Positions 52,187 through 61,788 are shown, counted from the first letter of the stretch. The stretch is DNA of 64,000 nt from Novosphingobium aureum (GCF_015865035.1 NZ_JADZGI010000004.1:186001-250000), one strand, 5' to 3'. Notes: generated by a model from the sequence alone, not told the origin. Program-made: numbers and translations.

Positions 52187-55174
52187 TCAGAAGCGGGTGC
52201 GCACGAGTACCGCGAAGCGGCGGTCGGTCTCGGTCCAGCTGTAGCGCGGCTTGAGATCGGGATCGCCGACGCGCAGGTAGGTGCGCGAGTCGAGCAGGTT
52301 GGTGCCCTGCACGCCGATCTTGAAGTGCTCGCCCACGTTGAACAGGATCGAGGCGTCGAGCTGACCGTAGGAGTCCGCCCAGACCGGGTAGTTGATGTTC
52401 GCTGCCGAGGTCGTCAGCAGGTAGCTCGAACGCCAGTTGTAGGCTGCACGGGCCGAGACAGCCGAGGTCTCGTAGATGGCTGCGACGTTGTACGACCACT
52501 TGGACATGCCTTCGAGCGGGAGCTCGAGACCGGCGTTGTCGGTCTGGTTGGGGTCGAACACGTTGACTGCGGTGTTCTTGCCGCCGCTCGAGTCGACGTA
52601 AGTCACGTTGCCCTGGAAGCCGAGGCCGCTCAGTGCACCGGGCAGGAAGTCGAAGAACTGGGTGTAGGCCAGTTCCATGCCCTTGATCTTGCCCTTCGAG
52701 CCATTGGTCTGACGGGTCACGTCGAAGGTGATCGTCTCGCCACCGCTGGTGTAGGTCTGCTGCTCGAGACCGGCGAAGATGTAGTCGCTGATCTCCTTGT
52801 AGAAGGCGGCCAGCGTAACGCTGTTCGAGCGACCGTAGTAGTATTCGAAGCTGAGGTCGAAGTTGTTCGAGCGCGTCGGCTTGAGGTCGGGGTTGCCCGC
52901 GGTGCCGGTGAAGGCCGTGGTGGCACCGCCGACGCCGGTGCCGTTGGGCTGACCGTTATTGTCGAACGAGAAGTTCAGGTTGGTATAGGGGTTGAGCTGC
53001 GTGAAGCTGGGCCGTGCGATGCCCTTCGATGCGGCGAAGCGGATCTGCAGATCGTCCGTCGCGAAGAAGCGCAGGTTCAGGCTCGGCAGGACGTCGGTGT
53101 AGCTGTTGCTGCCCGAGGTCTGCGTCGCGCCGAGGTCACCCTGGACGAAAGCCAGCGCAGCGTCGAGCTCGGGGCAGGAGGTGCCAGCCGCGCAGACGGT
53201 GGTGATCGTGCCCAGATTGGTCGCCGAACCGCGTGCCGAAGCCTCGGTGCGCACGACGCGCACACCGATGTTGCCGTCGAAGTGGCCGATCGGGCTTTCC
53301 CAGGCGCCAAACCGTGCAACGGCATAACCGGCGTAGGTCTTCTGACCCTGGATGTTGATGCCGCCACCTGCAGTGGTCTGCGAGTAGTCGTCGCTGAGCG
53401 GAGCCCAGCCCCACCCGTTCGACAGCGTTGCCTGCAGGTAATCGTACGCATAGCCGGTGCCGTTCTGCACCAGGTTAGCCGACGGGAACCACAGACCCGA
53501 CGTCGGATTACCGGCCTCGCCGCGGAAGAAGTTGGGGAAATTGACGAAGGTGGTCTGGTTGGGAAGATCGGAAACCTGAGGACCGCCCGGGTAACCGGTC
53601 TCGTCGAAACGCACCTCGTTGCCCGGCTGCCAGTACTGCGCCGAGAGCAGACCCCAGTTGTAAGTGGTCTGGCGGGTGATTGCGGAACGGTCGGTATAAC
53701 GGGCGCCCAGCTTGATCGACTTGAGCAGGCTGTCGTCGTCGAAGGCATATTCGACGTCACCGCGCCAAGACCACTGGTCGGCCTCGTTGTCCTCGATGTG
53801 ATCCATCGCGGCCGCCCACCAGTTCGCGCTCTTGTCGGCGAAGCTGGCCGAAGGATCGGTCGGGGTGATCGAGAGGTACGGGGTGTCGCCGGTGAAGTCG
53901 AAGTCGAAGGTGCCGCGCGCATCGACACCGTTGAAGGCGGTCATCGAGTAGACCTGCGCGGTCGACTTCACGTACTGCAGGTCGGTGGTGACGGTCCAGT
54001 GATCGTCGGGTTCCCACTTGGCCTTGAACGAGTAGTCCTGGGTCTTCTTGGTCTGGCTGCCGGCGCGGGTGTCCATGTTGAGCTCGCGGTTCTGCGCGGT
54101 ACCCGAGACCAGTTCACCGGCGGCGCCGTAGACGTAGCTGTCGTTGTAGGTTTCCGGCTGCGCCCAGTCGCCCATCGCGTATTCGATGTCGTTGGGCGTC
54201 GCCTTCGAGATCAGCGCCTCGGCGGTGAACTCGAGGGTGCTGGAGGGGCGCCACTGCAGCGAGCCGTCGAAGGCGGTGCGCTTCTGCTGCCAGTCGATGC
54301 GGCGGTAGCCCATCGAGTTGGGGATATAGACGGTGTCACCCGCTGCGACCGACGGGTTGGAAGCGTTGGCGATGTCGTCCGCGGTCACTTCGGTCGGCAC
54401 GTAGCGGCCGGTCGAGATCGAGTCGGTACGGTTACCGATGTTGCTGATCGAGTACGAGAGGAGAACGCCGATCTCGCCCAGGCCCGTGTCGAACCGGTCG
54501 CTGATCAGAGCGCTGCCCGACATGAAGCTTTCTTCGCGAAGGTCGGCGTAGTTGATGTCGCCCGAGAACGCGGCGACGAAGCCCGGGGCATCGAACGGCT
54601 TGCGGGTGCGCAGGTCGATGGTGCCGCCGATACCGCCCTCGATCATGTCGGCCGAGGGGTTCTTGTAGACGTCAACGCCGGCGAGCAGGTCGGCCGAGAT
54701 GTCCTCGAACGAAAGCGAGCGGCCATTGGCTGCGGAGAACACGTCGCGGCCATTGAGCTCGGAACGCACGAAGGACAGGCCGCGGATGAACACGCCGCCG
54801 CCTTCGCCCGAGAGGCGAGCCGGGTCGCGCGCGTCGCTGGTGCGCTGCAAGGTCACACCCGGAACGCGCTGGAGCGCTTCGGAGACCGAACGGTCGGGAA
54901 GGGCGCCGATGTCCTGCGCGGTGATCGAGTCGACGACGACTTCGGCATCGCGCTTGCGGTCGATCGCGCTCTCAAGCGAGGCGCGGATGCCGGTGACGAT
55001 GATCGCCTGCTCTTCGGCGACGCCATCGTCGCCGGTCGCGGCATCACCTGCCTGGGCCCAGCCAGCCGAGGGCAGCGCGCAGATTGCGAGAACGCCGGCG
55101 GAAGCGCCTGCACGCAGAATGCGGCGGCTGTCGGCACGTGCGATACCCGAACGAAGATTATGGAAAATGGCCAC
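52187..55174 (-). CDS. TonB-dependent receptor (Xanthomonas-Caulobacter type)
   Basis: This 995-residue outer-membrane receptor starts at a GTG (55174) with AGGAGGGG 7 bases upstream. It has an N-terminal signal (about 1-41), a TonB box region near AIIVTGIR (57-64), a plug domain with DSITAQDIGALPDRSVSEAL and a 22-strand barrel ending VLVRTRF. The plug sequence is that of the TonB-Xanth-Caul subfamily, often involved in oligosaccharide uptake. A palindromic LacI-type operator lies about 50 bases upstream. It heads an operon with two halogenases. An earlier in-frame Met would place the operator inside the coding region. Confidence 0.94.
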   Translation of the reverse strand: MAIFHNLRSGIARADSRRILRAGASAGVLAICALPSAGWAQAGDAATGDDGVAEEQAIIVTGIRASLESAIDRKRDAEVVVDSITAQDIGALPDRSVSEALQRVPGVTLQRTSDARDPARLSGEGGGVFIRGLSFVRSELNGRDVFSAANGRSLSFEDISADLLAGVDVYKNPSADMIEGGIGGTIDLRTRKPFDAPGFVAAFSGDINYADLREESFMSGSALISDRFDTGLGEIGVLLSYSISNIGNRTDSISTGRYVPTEVTADDIANASNPSVAAGDTVYIPNSMGYRRIDWQQKRTAFDGSLQWRPSSTLEFTAEALISKATPNDIEYAMGDWAQPETYNDSYVYGAAGELVSGTAQNRELNMDTRAGSQTKKTQDYSFKAKWEPDDHWTVTTDLQYVKSTAQVYSMTAFNGVDARGTFDFDFTGDTPYLSITPTDPSASFADKSANWWAAAMDHIEDNEADQWSWRGDVEYAFDDDSLLKSIKLGARYTDRSAITRQTTYNWGLLSAQYWQPGNEVRFDETGYPGGPQVSDLPNQTTFVNFPNFFRGEAGNPTSGLWFPSANLVQNGTGYAYDYLQATLSNGWGWAPLSDDYSQTTAGGGINIQGQKTYAGYAVARFGAWESPIGHFDGNIGVRVVRTEASARGSATNLGTITTVCAAGTSCPELDAALAFVQGDLGATQTSGSNSYTDVLPSLNLRFFATDDLQIRFAASKGIARPSFTQLNPYTNLNFSFDNNGQPNGTGVGGATTAFTGTAGNPDLKPTRSNNFDLSFEYYYGRSNSVTLAAFYKEISDYIFAGLEQQTYTSGGETITFDVTRQTNGSKGKIKGMELAYTQFFDFLPGALSGLGFQGNVTYVDSSGGKNTAVNVFDPNQTDNAGLELPLEGMSKWSYNVAAIYETSAVSARAAYNWRSSYLLTTSAANINYPVWADSYGQLDASILFNVGEHFKIGVQGTNLLDSRTYLRVGDPDLKPRYSWTETDRRFAVLVRTRF

Positions 55175-55486
55175 TTTCAAACCCCTCCTGTCCCAATCAA
55201 TGTTGCGCTGCACTCTTAGGATAGCGCTATCATTTTGCATTGCAGTAAAATCGATGCGCATTCTCTTTGGGAATGCTCCTTGAGAAGCTCGCCTCTATCA
55301 CCGTGATTACATAGCCGCAACATCAAATGTAGACCGCTAACATTTGTCGGTGCAGTGTCACTTTCGTGCCGCACCGGGCTCGACAAACCACCAATTTGGC
55401 GCGTTGTTCCCGCGCCTCTTCAATACCTTGCGGCCCTGCGCAGCGGCGTCCTCTGAAAACCTCCGACAGGCGGCCAGCCATCGGTG
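55175..55486. other. Promoter region of the receptor operon
   Basis: These 310 bases contain the operator at 55217-55234 and an A+T-rich stretch suitable for a promoter. I see no gene. The leftward SGNH gene stops at 55487. Confidence 0.5.
55217..55234 (-). promoter_or_regulatory. LacI-type operator upstream of the receptor operon
   Basis: The core GATAGCGCTATC (55220-55231) is a perfect palindrome with the central GC of LacI-family operators. On the gene strand it reads AATGATAGCGCTATCCTA, near-identical to the site between the GH3 and LacI genes (AATGGTAGCGCAATC). Confidence 0.7.
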
Positions 55487-56284
55487 TCAGTGTGAAAGCG
55501 CACTCTCGATAGCCGCGTGCACGATCGGTGCCATGCGGGCGTATCCACTCGCCAGCGGGTGTACGCCGTCGCGGGTGAAGCGTTGCTGCAGCAGGCCCGA
55601 TTCGTTCGCCAACACGGGGGTGTAGTCGGCAAAGGCATAGCCGCGGCTGGTCGCCAGTGCCGCGAGCCGGGCATTGATCCGCCGCAGCTGCGCCGGTTTG
55701 CGCTCGGTCTCGACATAGTCGGCTTGGGGCGTGTTGGTGACGGGCAGGATCGAACACAGGACGACCGCAATCCCGTGACGGTCGGCGATGTCGGCCATCG
55801 CCTCGATATTGGAGACGATGCCTTCCTCGCTCTCGACCTGGAGGAAGCCCGAGACATCGTTCACACCGCCCAGGATCACGACGGCCTTGGGCCTGAGTGC
55901 GACAACATCCTGTTCGAAGCGAACCAGCATCTGCGCCGTGACCTGCGAGCCGATCCCGCGATTGATGTAAGGCTCACCGGGGAAGAACTTTTCGAGATCC
56001 CACAGGTCGGTGATCGAGTCGCCGATGAAGACGACGCGCTGTTCGTCCGAGGCCGGGGCGGGCAGGGCGGCATTGGCCGGGGCATAGAGGTACTTCTCGC
56101 CGAAGTCCTGCATCAGCGAGGGCACCAGCTGCTCGCGGAAAGGCCCGGCCCAAGGGCCCCAGTCGCGGGTATCCTCCACGGTTCGGCGCTCGGGGCTCGA
56201 CTGGTAGTGCTGGGGCTCGCCTGCCGCAATCAGCAGCGCTGCCGCAGGCAGAATAAGGGCGGCGCGGCGAACGATGCGGTTCAT
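55487..56284 (-). CDS. SGNH/GDSL hydrolase, exported
   Basis: This 265-residue protein has a signal peptide (about 1-21) and the four SGNH blocks: Ser in FIGDSITD (S90), Gly in NRGIGS, Asn in GGVND and the DxxH pair in DGVHP. These enzymes remove acyl or acetyl groups from carbohydrates or lipids. Its start overlaps the upstream esterase stop by 4 bases, placing it third in the GH3-esterase-SGNH operon and favouring a role on acylated sugars in the periplasm. Confidence 0.9.
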   Translation of the reverse strand: MNRIVRRAALILPAAALLIAAGEPQHYQSSPERRTVEDTRDWGPWAGPFREQLVPSLMQDFGEKYLYAPANAALPAPASDEQRVVFIGDSITDLWDLEKFFPGEPYINRGIGSQVTAQMLVRFEQDVVALRPKAVVILGGVNDVSGFLQVESEEGIVSNIEAMADIADRHGIAVVLCSILPVTNTPQADYVETERKPAQLRRINARLAALATSRGYAFADYTPVLANESGLLQQRFTRDGVHPLASGYARMAPIVHAAIESALSH

Positions 56285-57279
56285 GCGCTAAAGATGCCGT
56301 GGCGAACGCCGTAGGCGTGGAACAGCTCGGGCCAGACATGCACTGGGATGTCGTCCTTGTAGCGCACCCCGAAGCCGTGGCCGCCACGGTCGAAACCGTG
56401 GAACTCGCTGGGCCGCTGCTTTGCCAGCATCGCGCGGTACATGGCGAGACTGTTGTCGATCGGGACGAGCCCGTCATCGCTTGTCGCCACGAGGAAGGTG
56501 GGCGGCGTGTCGGCGGTGACGCGGTTTTCGACCGAGGCCGCACGAAGCGCGTCCTTGCTCGCGTTCTTGCCGAGCAGGGCGTCGCGCGAGCCGGCGTGCG
56601 TGAAGGGTTCGGCGAGGCTGATCACCGGATAGATCAGTCCGGCCAGATCAGGGCGCGCGGAAAGCCGGTCGGCCTCGTCGACAGGCGCGTAGACATCTTC
56701 GGCGAAGCGCGTGGCGAGCGATCCGCCGAGATGCCCGCCTGCCGAAAAGCCCAGTACGGCGACGCGCCTTGCATCGATGCCGTAGGTTTCGGCGTTTGCA
56801 CGGATGAGGCGCATGGCGCGCTGTGCGTCCTGCAGCGGCACCGTTGCCCGCTTCGCCCAGCCCTCCCCGGGCAGGCGATAGGACAGGATGAAGCAGGTCA
56901 CTCCGCGCCGGGTGAGCCAGTTGGCCTGCTCCTCGCCTTCGTTGTCCCAGGCAAGGAACTCGTAGCCGCCGCCCGGAATGATGAGCACGGCCGAACCGTT
57001 GCGATAGGCCGGACGTCGCACTTCGAGGCTGGGCGTCGCAATGCCGGTGATCGCACGGTCGTCGAAGGCAGGGTCCTTGCTGCCCTGTCCGACCTTGCGG
57101 ACGGGCAGTTTTGCCGGCGCTCCCGGAGCCTTGCCCGGCCAAAGTGCGATGGTTTCCCCGCCGTAGGTTAGCGCGGTCGGCCCGGCCTCCGCCTTGCCGG
57201 GGCGCAGAATGCTGGCTGCGCCCAGTGCGGCGACGCCACCCAGCAGTGCCCGGCGTGAAGTCGATGCAGGTTCCTTCAT
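56281..57279 (-). CDS. Alpha/beta-hydrolase esterase, Tat-exported
   Basis: This 332-residue serine esterase begins with a Tat-like signal (TSRRALLGGVAALG). It has the oxyanion motif PGGGY (102-106), nucleophile elbow GFSAGG (S179), an Asp in TSDDGLVP and a late His in RGGHGFGV. It resembles acetyl-xylan or BD-FAE esterases that strip acyl groups from plant polysaccharides. It starts 13 bases after the GH3 gene and overlaps the SGNH gene, forming a three-gene operon. AGGAG precedes the ATG at 57279. Confidence 0.9.
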   Translation of the reverse strand: MKEPASTSRRALLGGVAALGAASILRPGKAEAGPTALTYGGETIALWPGKAPGAPAKLPVRKVGQGSKDPAFDDRAITGIATPSLEVRRPAYRNGSAVLIIPGGGYEFLAWDNEGEEQANWLTRRGVTCFILSYRLPGEGWAKRATVPLQDAQRAMRLIRANAETYGIDARRVAVLGFSAGGHLGGSLATRFAEDVYAPVDEADRLSARPDLAGLIYPVISLAEPFTHAGSRDALLGKNASKDALRAASVENRVTADTPPTFLVATSDDGLVPIDNSLAMYRAMLAKQRPSEFHGFDRGGHGFGVRYKDDIPVHVWPELFHAYGVRHGIFSA

Positions 57280-57292
57280 CGCGTACTCCTGC

Positions 57293-59728
57293 TTATTCGG
57301 GGCACACGGCGCCGGCGGGATCGGTCGCCAGCTTCATGTCCGAGACCGAGATCGCAAAGGGCGCGCTTGCCTCGAGCGAGAAGGGGCGTGCGATGCCGCC
57401 CATGTAGGTCCCGTGGTTGGCGAAGCACTTGAGCGAGATACGCAGCTTGCTCCACTGCCCGGGCTGAGCGAGGACCTTGTCGATGCGCACCTTGCCCGAG
57501 CCGAGCGAAAGCGTGACCGGGCCGCTCGCGGCCTTGTCGAGGCGGTAGGTGACCTCGACGTTCATGTCGGCATTGGCCTCGCGCTCGAGCTTGAGGTTCG
57601 GGCCCAGGATATTGGCCGAACCCGCGCCGCTCCAGTCGAAGCGGATCGCGCCTTCCTGGCGATCGGCGCTGTCGACGAGGCGCTGCTTCACGCCCGGTGC
57701 GGTCTCGAGGTTGAAGGGCTTGGCGACGATGCCGTCGGCGATGAACACGCTCGAGTTCGACATCGAGGCGTCGATGCCCGGCTCCTCGCCCAGTGCGGCG
57801 ACATGGCCGCCCTTGGCGTAAGTGAGGCCATAGCCGAGCGGGAAGAGCGGGTCGTAGTCCTTGTCACCCTTGTTGAGGCGGAACTGCGCTGCGGTGATCG
57901 GCCAGCTGAAGGAGAGCTTGCCGGTGAAGTCGGTCTTGCCCCCGACCAGCACGTCGGCCACGCCCTCGCCCTCGGAGCCGGGGAACCAGGCCGCGACGAA
58001 GGCGTCGGACTGGTTGAGCTCGGGATTGACCCACAAGGGTCGTCCCGAGAGGAACACAGAGACGGTCGGAATGCCTGCAGCCTTGAGCTTCTTGAGCAGT
58101 GCGAGCGCCTTCTTGTCGCCGGGCTGGAATTCGAGAGTGCGAACGTCGCCGCGCAATTCGGCATAGGGCTCTTCGCCGAAGACCACGACCGCGACGTCGG
58201 GTTTGGTGGTGAAGCTGCCGTCGGGCGAGAGCACGGCCTTGCCGCCGCCAGCCTTGAGCGCATCGGCGATACCAGCGTAGATCGAGGTCGCGCCGGGGAA
58301 GTCGGCGTTGGTGTTGCCATCACCCTGCCACGAGAGTGTCCAGCCGCCCGACTGGCGGCCGATGTCGTCCGCAGCTTCGCCAGCGACCATGACGGTGGCG
58401 CTGGTCTTGAGCGGGAGAACGCCTTCGTTCTTGAGCAGGACGAGGCTCTCGCGCACGGCCTGGCGCGCGATGGCGCGGTGCTCGCTCGAGCCCATTTCCT
58501 GCGGCTTGTTCTCGAAGGGGCGGGCCTTGTCGAACAGGCCGAGCTTGAACTTGACGCGCAGGATGCGGCGTACGGCATCGTCGATGCGGCTCATCGGGAT
58601 GCGGCCGTCCTGCGCTGCGGCCAGCGTCGAATCGAACAGGCCCTTCCAGCTGTCGGGGGCCATCGCCATGTCGAGCCCGGCGTTGAAGGTGGCGGGGCAG
58701 TCGGTGTTGGTGCAGCCCGGGATCTGGCCGTGGCCGTTCCAGTCGCCCACGACGAAGCCGTCGAAGCCCATCCGGCCCTTCAGGACGTCGGTCAGCAGGG
58801 CCTTGTTGCCGTGCATCTTCACGCCATTCCAGCTCGAGAACGAGGCCATGACGGTCATCGTCCCGGCATCGACGGCGGCGGGATAGCCAGCATCGTGGAT
58901 CGCGATCAGGGTCTTTTCGTCGACTTGCGTGTCGCCCTGGTCGATGCCGTCGGTGGTGCCGCCGTCGCCGAGGAAGTGCTTCACGCTCGCCGCGACACGG
59001 CCCTGCTGCACGGTAGTCTTGCTGCCGGGCTTGCCCTGCAGCCCCTCGACCATCGGCCCTGCATAGGCCGCGACGATTGCCGGATTCTCGGAATAGCCCT
59101 CGTAGGCGCGGCCCCAGCGGTCGTCCTGCGGGACCGCGAGCGTCGGGCCGAAGGCCCAGTGGATGCCCGAGGCGGCGGTCTCGGCGGCGGTAACCCGGCC
59201 AATCTCGCGCATCAGCTCGGGATCGTGCATCGCGCCAAGACCGCTGTTGTGCGGGAAGAGAGTCGCGCCCACGACGTTGCTGTTACCATGGACCGCGTCG
59301 ATGCCAACGATCAGCGGGATCGCGGTGTGGCCAGCGCGCTTCTCCATGGCGACCTTCTCAAAGGCGCGCACGGTGTCGACCCAGGGCTTGGCGGGCGAGC
59401 GATCGGGTGCGCCGAGCGGCGGCGAGTTGCCGCCCGCAAGGATCGAGCCGAGCGGATAGTCGCGCAGGTCTTCGGGCTTGATCGCGGCGGTGTCGGCCTG
59501 GATCATCTGGCCCACCTTCTCACGCAGGCTCATCGCCTTGAGCAGCTTGGTGATGCGCGCCTCGACCTTGGGATCGATGAAATCGGAGGGGCTCTTCGCG
59601 GCGGGCCAGAGCTCGGGGTGCACCGGGGTCGGCGTCACCGCCTGAGTGGCGGTCTGTGCCTGCGCGAGTGCGGCGCTGGCACACGAAGTCAGGACGAGCG
59701 CCTGCGCGATGCGGTGAAGTTTCTTCAT
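57293..59728 (-). CDS. bglX: GH3 exo-beta-glucosidase (BglX/ExoP-like)
   Basis: This 811-residue glycoside hydrolase family 3 enzyme cleaves beta-glucosides or beta-glucans from the non-reducing end. VKHFLGDGG (249-257) lies in the barrel, and the nucleophile is D329 in GFVVGDWNG. A C-terminal sandwich domain follows, plus about 120 extra residues like the ligand-binding domain of ExoP enzymes, making it longer than BglX (765). The N-terminus has both a signal-peptidase site (ALAQA) and a possible lipobox (LTSC). The start is the ATG at 59728 with GAGGA upstream. It diverges from the LacI gene, with a shared operator between. Confidence 0.93.
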   Translation of the reverse strand: MKKLHRIAQALVLTSCASAALAQAQTATQAVTPTPVHPELWPAAKSPSDFIDPKVEARITKLLKAMSLREKVGQMIQADTAAIKPEDLRDYPLGSILAGGNSPPLGAPDRSPAKPWVDTVRAFEKVAMEKRAGHTAIPLIVGIDAVHGNSNVVGATLFPHNSGLGAMHDPELMREIGRVTAAETAASGIHWAFGPTLAVPQDDRWGRAYEGYSENPAIVAAYAGPMVEGLQGKPGSKTTVQQGRVAASVKHFLGDGGTTDGIDQGDTQVDEKTLIAIHDAGYPAAVDAGTMTVMASFSSWNGVKMHGNKALLTDVLKGRMGFDGFVVGDWNGHGQIPGCTNTDCPATFNAGLDMAMAPDSWKGLFDSTLAAAQDGRIPMSRIDDAVRRILRVKFKLGLFDKARPFENKPQEMGSSEHRAIARQAVRESLVLLKNEGVLPLKTSATVMVAGEAADDIGRQSGGWTLSWQGDGNTNADFPGATSIYAGIADALKAGGGKAVLSPDGSFTTKPDVAVVVFGEEPYAELRGDVRTLEFQPGDKKALALLKKLKAAGIPTVSVFLSGRPLWVNPELNQSDAFVAAWFPGSEGEGVADVLVGGKTDFTGKLSFSWPITAAQFRLNKGDKDYDPLFPLGYGLTYAKGGHVAALGEEPGIDASMSNSSVFIADGIVAKPFNLETAPGVKQRLVDSADRQEGAIRFDWSGAGSANILGPNLKLEREANADMNVEVTYRLDKAASGPVTLSLGSGKVRIDKVLAQPGQWSKLRISLKCFANHGTYMGGIARPFSLEASAPFAISVSDMKLATDPAGAVCPE

Positions 59729-59774
59729 GACATCCTCGTTATTTCCCATCTGCCCGATCCTTAGGCGATCCCGG

Positions 59775-59791
59775 ATGATTGCGCTACCATT
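59775..59791. promoter_or_regulatory. LacI-type operator between GH3 and lacI genes
   Basis: ATGATTGCGCTACCATT is an imperfect palindrome centred on GCGC. It matches the receptor-operon site (55217-55234) at nearly all positions and lies 47 bases from the GH3 start and 63 from the LacI start, so it could control both. Confidence 0.7.
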
Positions 59792-59853
59792 TTCCCGTGA
59801 AAGAAGCCGCACGAGCCTCTTTGCCTTTTGCGCAACCCTGCTAGAGTTGCTTC

Positions 59854-60945
59854 ATGTCCGATAGTGAGCGCAAACGCCGCAATTCACGATCCCGGCAAAC
59901 CGGGGCACCCACCATTGCCGACGTGGCCGCGCTCGCCGGGGTCTCGATGATGACCGTCTCGCGCGTGATCAATGCCGAGCCCAAGGTCAGGCAATCGACC
60001 CGCGATTCGGTGAATGCCGCGATCGCCAAACTCAACTATGCCCCCAACCGCGCGGCGCGCAGTCTGGCGGGTGCGGCGCAAATCCGGCTCGGCCTGCTCT
60101 ATTCGAACCCGTCCGAGGCCTTTCTCAGTGCCTTCATCGTCGGCAGTCTGGAAGAGGCCGGGCGCAGCGACGTGCAGATCATCGTGCGCAAGGTCGAGGA
60201 TGACGAGGACGCGGGCCAGGCGGTCGAACGGCTGATCGCGGGCGGGATCGACGGTGTGATCCTCCCGCCGCCGATCTGCGAGGCCGATGCCGTGCTCTCG
60301 GTGCTCGAACAGGCGCACATTCCCACCGTCGCGGTGACTACGGCGCAGCCGCACGAAGGTGTCGCCGCGATCATGATCGACGACCGCAGCGCGGCGCGCG
60401 AGATGACCGCGCACCTGCTCGGCCTCGGTCACCAGCGCATCGGTTTCGTGGTCGGCCATCCCGATCTCTCGGCCAGCCACGAGCGGCTCGAGGGCTATCG
60501 CGAGGCGCTCGACCAGGCCGGGGTCGCCTTCGATCCCGAGCTCGTCGCGCAAGGCTTCTTCACCTACCGCTCCGGGCTCGATGCGGCAGAGCAGCTGCTC
60601 TCGCTGGAGGATGCGCCCTCGGCGATCTTCTGCAGCAACGACGACATGGCTGCGGCAACCGTCGCCATCGCGCATCGCCGCGGGCTCGACGTGCCGGGCG
60701 ACCTCACCGTCTGCGGCTTCGACGACATCGCGCTCGCGACCACGATCTGGCCCGAGCTGACGACGATCCACCAGCCGATCACGCAGATGAGCCGGCGGGC
60801 GGTGGAACTGCTGGTGACGCTGATCCGTAACAAGAAGATCGACGAGATCGGCAACCAGCGTATCTGCGTCGAGCACAAGCTGGTGCGCCGTCAATCGGAT
60901 GCCGCGCCGCGCCGTCGTCCGGTCGCGACCTCGCGCGCGATGTGA
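59854..60945 (+). CDS. LacI-family transcriptional repressor
   Basis: This 363-residue regulator has an N-terminal helix-turn-helix (TIADVAALAGVSMMTVSRVI, residues 20-39), a hinge helix with PNRAARSLAG and a periplasmic-binding-protein-like sugar domain (GLLYSNPSEAFLSAF, then FCSNDDMAAATV and CGFDDI). A basic Ser/Arg-rich N-tail precedes the helix. It likely senses a sugar from the locus and represses the GH3 and receptor operons through the two operators. It is divergent from the GH3 gene and convergent with galM. Confidence 0.93.
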   Translation: MSDSERKRRNSRSRQTGAPTIADVAALAGVSMMTVSRVINAEPKVRQSTRDSVNAAIAKLNYAPNRAARSLAGAAQIRLGLLYSNPSEAFLSAFIVGSLEEAGRSDVQIIVRKVEDDEDAGQAVERLIAGGIDGVILPPPICEADAVLSVLEQAHIPTVAVTTAQPHEGVAAIMIDDRSAAREMTAHLLGLGHQRIGFVVGHPDLSASHERLEGYREALDQAGVAFDPELVAQGFFTYRSGLDAAEQLLSLEDAPSAIFCSNDDMAAATVAIAHRRGLDVPGDLTVCGFDDIALATTIWPELTTIHQPITQMSRRAVELLVTLIRNKKIDEIGNQRICVEHKLVRRQSDAAPRRRPVATSRAM

Positions 60946-60954
60946 GGTGCGGCC

Positions 60955-61788
60955 TCAGGCCGAGCGGATGACCATGTCGAGCATCGCGCTCTCGCCAGGG
61001 AGCAGCGGCGCGGGCGCCTCGCGATTCACGGCATCGGGCATTGTCGTTTGCGGCTCGGCACAGAAGAAGTCGCGGCCCGGCGGCACGAACAGGTGCAGGT
61101 AGTCGCCGTTGTCGCTTTCGAGCAGGATGTCGCCGTCCTCGCGCGCGATCCGCAAGGTTCCTGACCAGCCGGTGTAGCAGTGATCGACGAGGTCGGCGCG
61201 CTCGAGCGGGGCGCCCTCGCTCCAGTCGCCGAGCGCATCGGCAGGGGCCGTTGCGCTCGGCAGCATTTCTTCGTCGGCGAGCCACAGGCCCTGTGCGGTG
61301 AAGGCGACTGCGGTGACTTTCTCGCGCGCGAACCACGGGTGGAAGCCGAGCCCGACCGGCTGCGGGCGGGTATCGGTGCTGGTGACCGCGAGGCTGGCAG
61401 CCAGGCCCTCAGCCGAGAGATCGAATGTCTGGCGGCAGGTGAACGCCCAGGGCCAGTCTGCGTTCGCGGGATGCTCGGTGACGAGAGTGACCCGGTTCGC
61501 GCTGCTTTCCTCCACCCGCCAATCGGCGAGCCACACCGTGCCGTGCAGCGGGTGCTTCTGTTCGGGGTGGTTGGGGGCGAGGCCGTAGCTCTCGCCCTGC
61601 CAGTCGAAGCTGCCCATCGCGATGCGGTTGGCATAGGGCGCGAGCGGGAAGCACGCGCTCTCGAAGGGCACCGCGCTGCCCTCGGGCGAAGGGCGCAGCA
61701 CGTCGGCTCCGGCCCGGCGCAGCGCGCGGATCATGCCGCCGTGCACCGGGTCGATTTCGAGCTGCCATTCGCCCGCTTCGAGGATCAT
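60955..61788 (-). CDS. galM: Aldose 1-epimerase
   Basis: This 277-residue GalM-like mutarotase interconverts alpha and beta anomers of sugars. Conserved parts are FPLAPYANRIAMGSFDWQG with the substrate-binding Asn-Arg, HPLHGTVWLADW with the catalytic His region, and GLGFHPWFAREK. The ATG at 61788 overlaps the MFS gene stop by 4 bases (ATGA). A longer frame reads back through the MFS gene and is not used. No signal peptide, so it acts in the cytoplasm. Confidence 0.9.
   Translation of the reverse strand: MILEAGEWQLEIDPVHGGMIRALRRAGADVLRPSPEGSAVPFESACFPLAPYANRIAMGSFDWQGESYGLAPNHPEQKHPLHGTVWLADWRVEESSANRVTLVTEHPANADWPWAFTCRQTFDLSAEGLAASLAVTSTDTRPQPVGLGFHPWFAREKVTAVAFTAQGLWLADEEMLPSATAPADALGDWSEGAPLERADLVDHCYTGWSGTLRIAREDGDILLESDNGDYLHLFVPPGRDFFCAEPQTTMPDAVNREAPAPLLPGESAMLDMVIRSA

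Noticed and set aside
51905..55219. A 1104-codon open frame opposite the TonB-dependent receptor
   Set aside because: Long antisense frames are common in high-GC genes. It has no Shine-Dalgarno or family motifs and is Val/Gly/Arg-rich. Similar antisense frames at 720-2459, 5010-7424, 18182-20647 and 57194-59764 were rejected for the same reason.
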